Below, in pieces: positions 15,589 through 17,295 of a stretch of 17,295 nucleotides of DNA. The stretch covers positions 1 through 17,295 of the forward strand of contig KE647249.1 in the NCBI GenBank assembly GCA_000447185.1, written 5' to 3'. Made by a program: the position numbers and the translations under genes. Position 1 is the first letter of the stretch. Each line of letters starts with the position of its first letter. The notes beneath the pieces are model-generated. The model saw only the letters and a program-made list of their open reading frames with translations. It did no database searches and was not told where the DNA came from. The DNA is from Vairimorpha apis BRL 01. Taxonomy: Eukaryota; Microsporidia; Nosematidae.

Positions 15589-17295
15589 ATGAATAAAATA
15601 AAATTTCCTTTAGTGCTTAAGCCATCCAAAATTTCAAATTATATGCAAATAATGATGGAATTGCAAAAAATTCAAAAAAAGAATGGTCAATATAGTGTGT
15701 TACCTGTAAAAACTCCTTATAGTAATGTATTAAAAAAATCAAAAGAAGAATATGATATTAATCTTGTCTTAGATGGTTTTGTTAACGAAAAATTATATGA
15801 AAAATTATATGAACATGAGACTAAATTAGACAAAAACTTTGAAAAAGTGTTAAAAAATATATTGACAAACTAAAAAACAAAATGAAATTGTCACAACACA
15901 AAAATTCAATGATTTAAATGTTGAAACATTAGAATCTAGCTTAAGTTTAAAACCAAATGAAAATTTATTTGGTGATTTATTATTATATGATCTATATATT
16001 TTTTTAACGAAATCAAAACCATCTGTATGTTTAAAACAAGAAATTATGTTTTTAGGAGCTGAATATTTTAAATATATAGAAAGATTTTTAAATGAAAATT
16101 TTTCTCAGATAGATTCCAAAATCGAAATAAAAGATAAAATATCCAAATTTGTTAAACTTAAATATTCTCAAGAAGAATATAAATTAGAAATTTATGAAGG
16201 AAGATATGTTTTTGCAGAATTATATATTTGTTTAAGATGTGGTCACATAGATATTCTTCTCAATCTTTTAGAAGAATTTGGAGATTTTTTAGACATTATT
16301 GAACCATGTTTTAGAAAAAATTTTAAATCATGGATTATTTCTAAAACAACTTCTCCTTTAATTAATATTTCATCTGTTAGAGAAGACAGATTTAGAAAAA
16401 TCTTATTTAGTTTGATGCAAGAAAAAAAACTTAATACAAGATTCATTAATTTTAAGCACTGTGGAAGATTTTTTATGGAGTCAAGTGATAAAATCTAATT
16501 TCGAAGAAAATTTAAATGATATTAAAAAACAATTTTGCAATTATAAAAACTTGAAAGGTTTGATTCTTGCTTATATAATTACTAAACAATATGGTGAAGC
16601 TTTAGAAATTGTCTTTTATAGTGATTTTAATCCGTTTGCTTCATATTATTTAATAAGAGAACTTTCTAAGAGAAGTATAAATAAAATGTTATTTGTTGAA
16701 TATACATTTATGATATGTTGTAAGCTAAAAAATATACAAAAGAAAGTTGAATTAATTTCAAATATTGAAGATATAGTAGAAAATTCTCATGAATGTATTT
16801 CAAAAATGATAGTTAAATATAAACTATATGAAGTTTTAAATTTTTTACAAGATGAAGTTATAGGTAAAAATGTTGTAAATATTTTAAAAAATTTGAATGA
16901 CAGAACTCAACTTATAAATATATATAATTGTGTGGATGATGTTTCAATTATAATTGAAATTTTGATAGATGTTTTTATTGAAGGAATTGTTACTAATATT
17001 AATATTGATAAATATGTAGAAATTTTTCATAATGTAAAAAAACGAGATGAATCTCCAAATATTTGTAAACTTGAAATTTTATATAAGTTTTATCAGTTTA
17101 TTAAATCTCCTGATATTACTACTCTTAAACAAATCTCATTTTTTTCTGTCAATTTTAATCTAATTGAGGTTAAATTTGTAGTAGAAAAAGTATTAAAGCT
17201 AGCTTGTGAAGTTATAAAAAAGGCAGAAGATTATGAATTAGCTAAAAATTTATTTAAAACTGTTGGTGAGATTGAGTTAAGTGGAGAATGTATAA
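15589..17295 (+). CDS. NIC96: Nucleoporin Nic96/Nup93 family, 3'-partial, interrupted by frame changes
   Basis: Scaffold nucleoporin linking the inner ring of the nuclear pore to the FG channel complex; mostly alpha-helical. Segment 1 (15589 to about 15865) has a helical N-terminus. Segment 2 (about 15866-16498) reads KKQNEIVTTQKFNDLNVETL and on through FLGAEYFKYIERFLNE. It then reads GRYVFAELYICLRCGHIDIL, the family's typical 'W-x-x-I-Y-x-L-R-C-G' region. Segment 3 (about 16454 to the window end) begins LSTVEDFLWSQVIKSN, matching the conserved EDxLW site. It stays open to 17295 and continues beyond. Breaks sit at the A6 runs 15852-15857 and 15872-15877 (two missing bases, or one extra near 15871), and the T4 run 16450-16453. 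Nothing suggests decay between breaks. The family call rests on the LRCG and EDFLW regions plus overall helical content. Confidence 0.8.

Noticed and set aside
16243..16446. 67-codon minus-strand ORF inside NIC96
   Set aside because: Antisense shadow of the nucleoporin frame.
1..17295. Bacterial features: Shine-Dalgarno sites, operons, CRISPR arrays, rho-independent terminators
   Set aside because: The gene set is eukaryotic. No spacer-repeat array or GC stem with T-tail was seen; T runs are everywhere because of base composition.

Overview
This window looks like nuclear DNA from a microsporidian (a fungus-related intracellular parasite). It is very AT-rich. The recognisable genes are eukaryotic housekeeping genes: a 20S proteasome alpha subunit, DNA polymerase delta, histones H3 and H4, a CCT chaperonin subunit and a Nic96/Nup93 nucleoporin. 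All are compact and no spliceosomal intron could be confirmed. Several start codons carry a CCC or GGG triplet a few bases upstream (5142-5144, 6293-6295, 11187-11189, 15558-15561, 15583-15585), which is the translation-start-proximal signal described for microsporidia. A ricin-B-type secreted lectin and a piggyBac relic also fit, as both are known in Nosema and its relatives. I cannot name the species. The kilobase-long gene-free AT-rich stretches point to a microsporidian with an expanded genome rather than a compact Encephalitozoon type.

Layout: 1-638 holds the 3' part of a proteasome alpha-7 gene (+). 834-3757 is DNA polymerase delta (+), interrupted by three frame changes. 3902-4689 is an unrecognised helical/coiled-coil gene (+), also broken by frame changes. 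5148-5447 is histone H4 (+), with two E2F-like CCCGC sites upstream. 6301-6531 (+) is a small hypothetical gene that converges on a secreted ricin-B-like lectin at 6550-7077 (-). 7078-8538 is gene-poor and contains an 84/85-bp tandem duplication. 8539-8991 (-) is an orphan ORF. 8992-10756 is gene-poor. 10757-11185 is histone H3 (-), with a GC-rich perfect palindrome 33-51 bases upstream. 11186-12963 is gene-poor with possible coding relics. 12968-13831 is a complete but internally deleted piggyBac-type element flanked by TTAA on both sides. 14026-15556 is CCT2 (-) and 15589 to the window end is NIC96/NUP93 (+). These last two diverge from only 32 bp.

The genes do not form one pathway. They are housekeeping functions (protein degradation, DNA replication, chromatin, protein folding, nuclear pore) scattered among long AT-rich spacers. 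Two features stand out. First, every long ORF except the proteasome gene is cut by single-base frame changes in A or T runs. Conserved protein sequence resumes in another frame each time, so the simplest explanation is homopolymer consensus error rather than gene loss or recoding. Second, the two core histone promoters share a TTTCCC[G/T]C motif in otherwise C/G-free DNA, which suggests a common S-phase-type control element.
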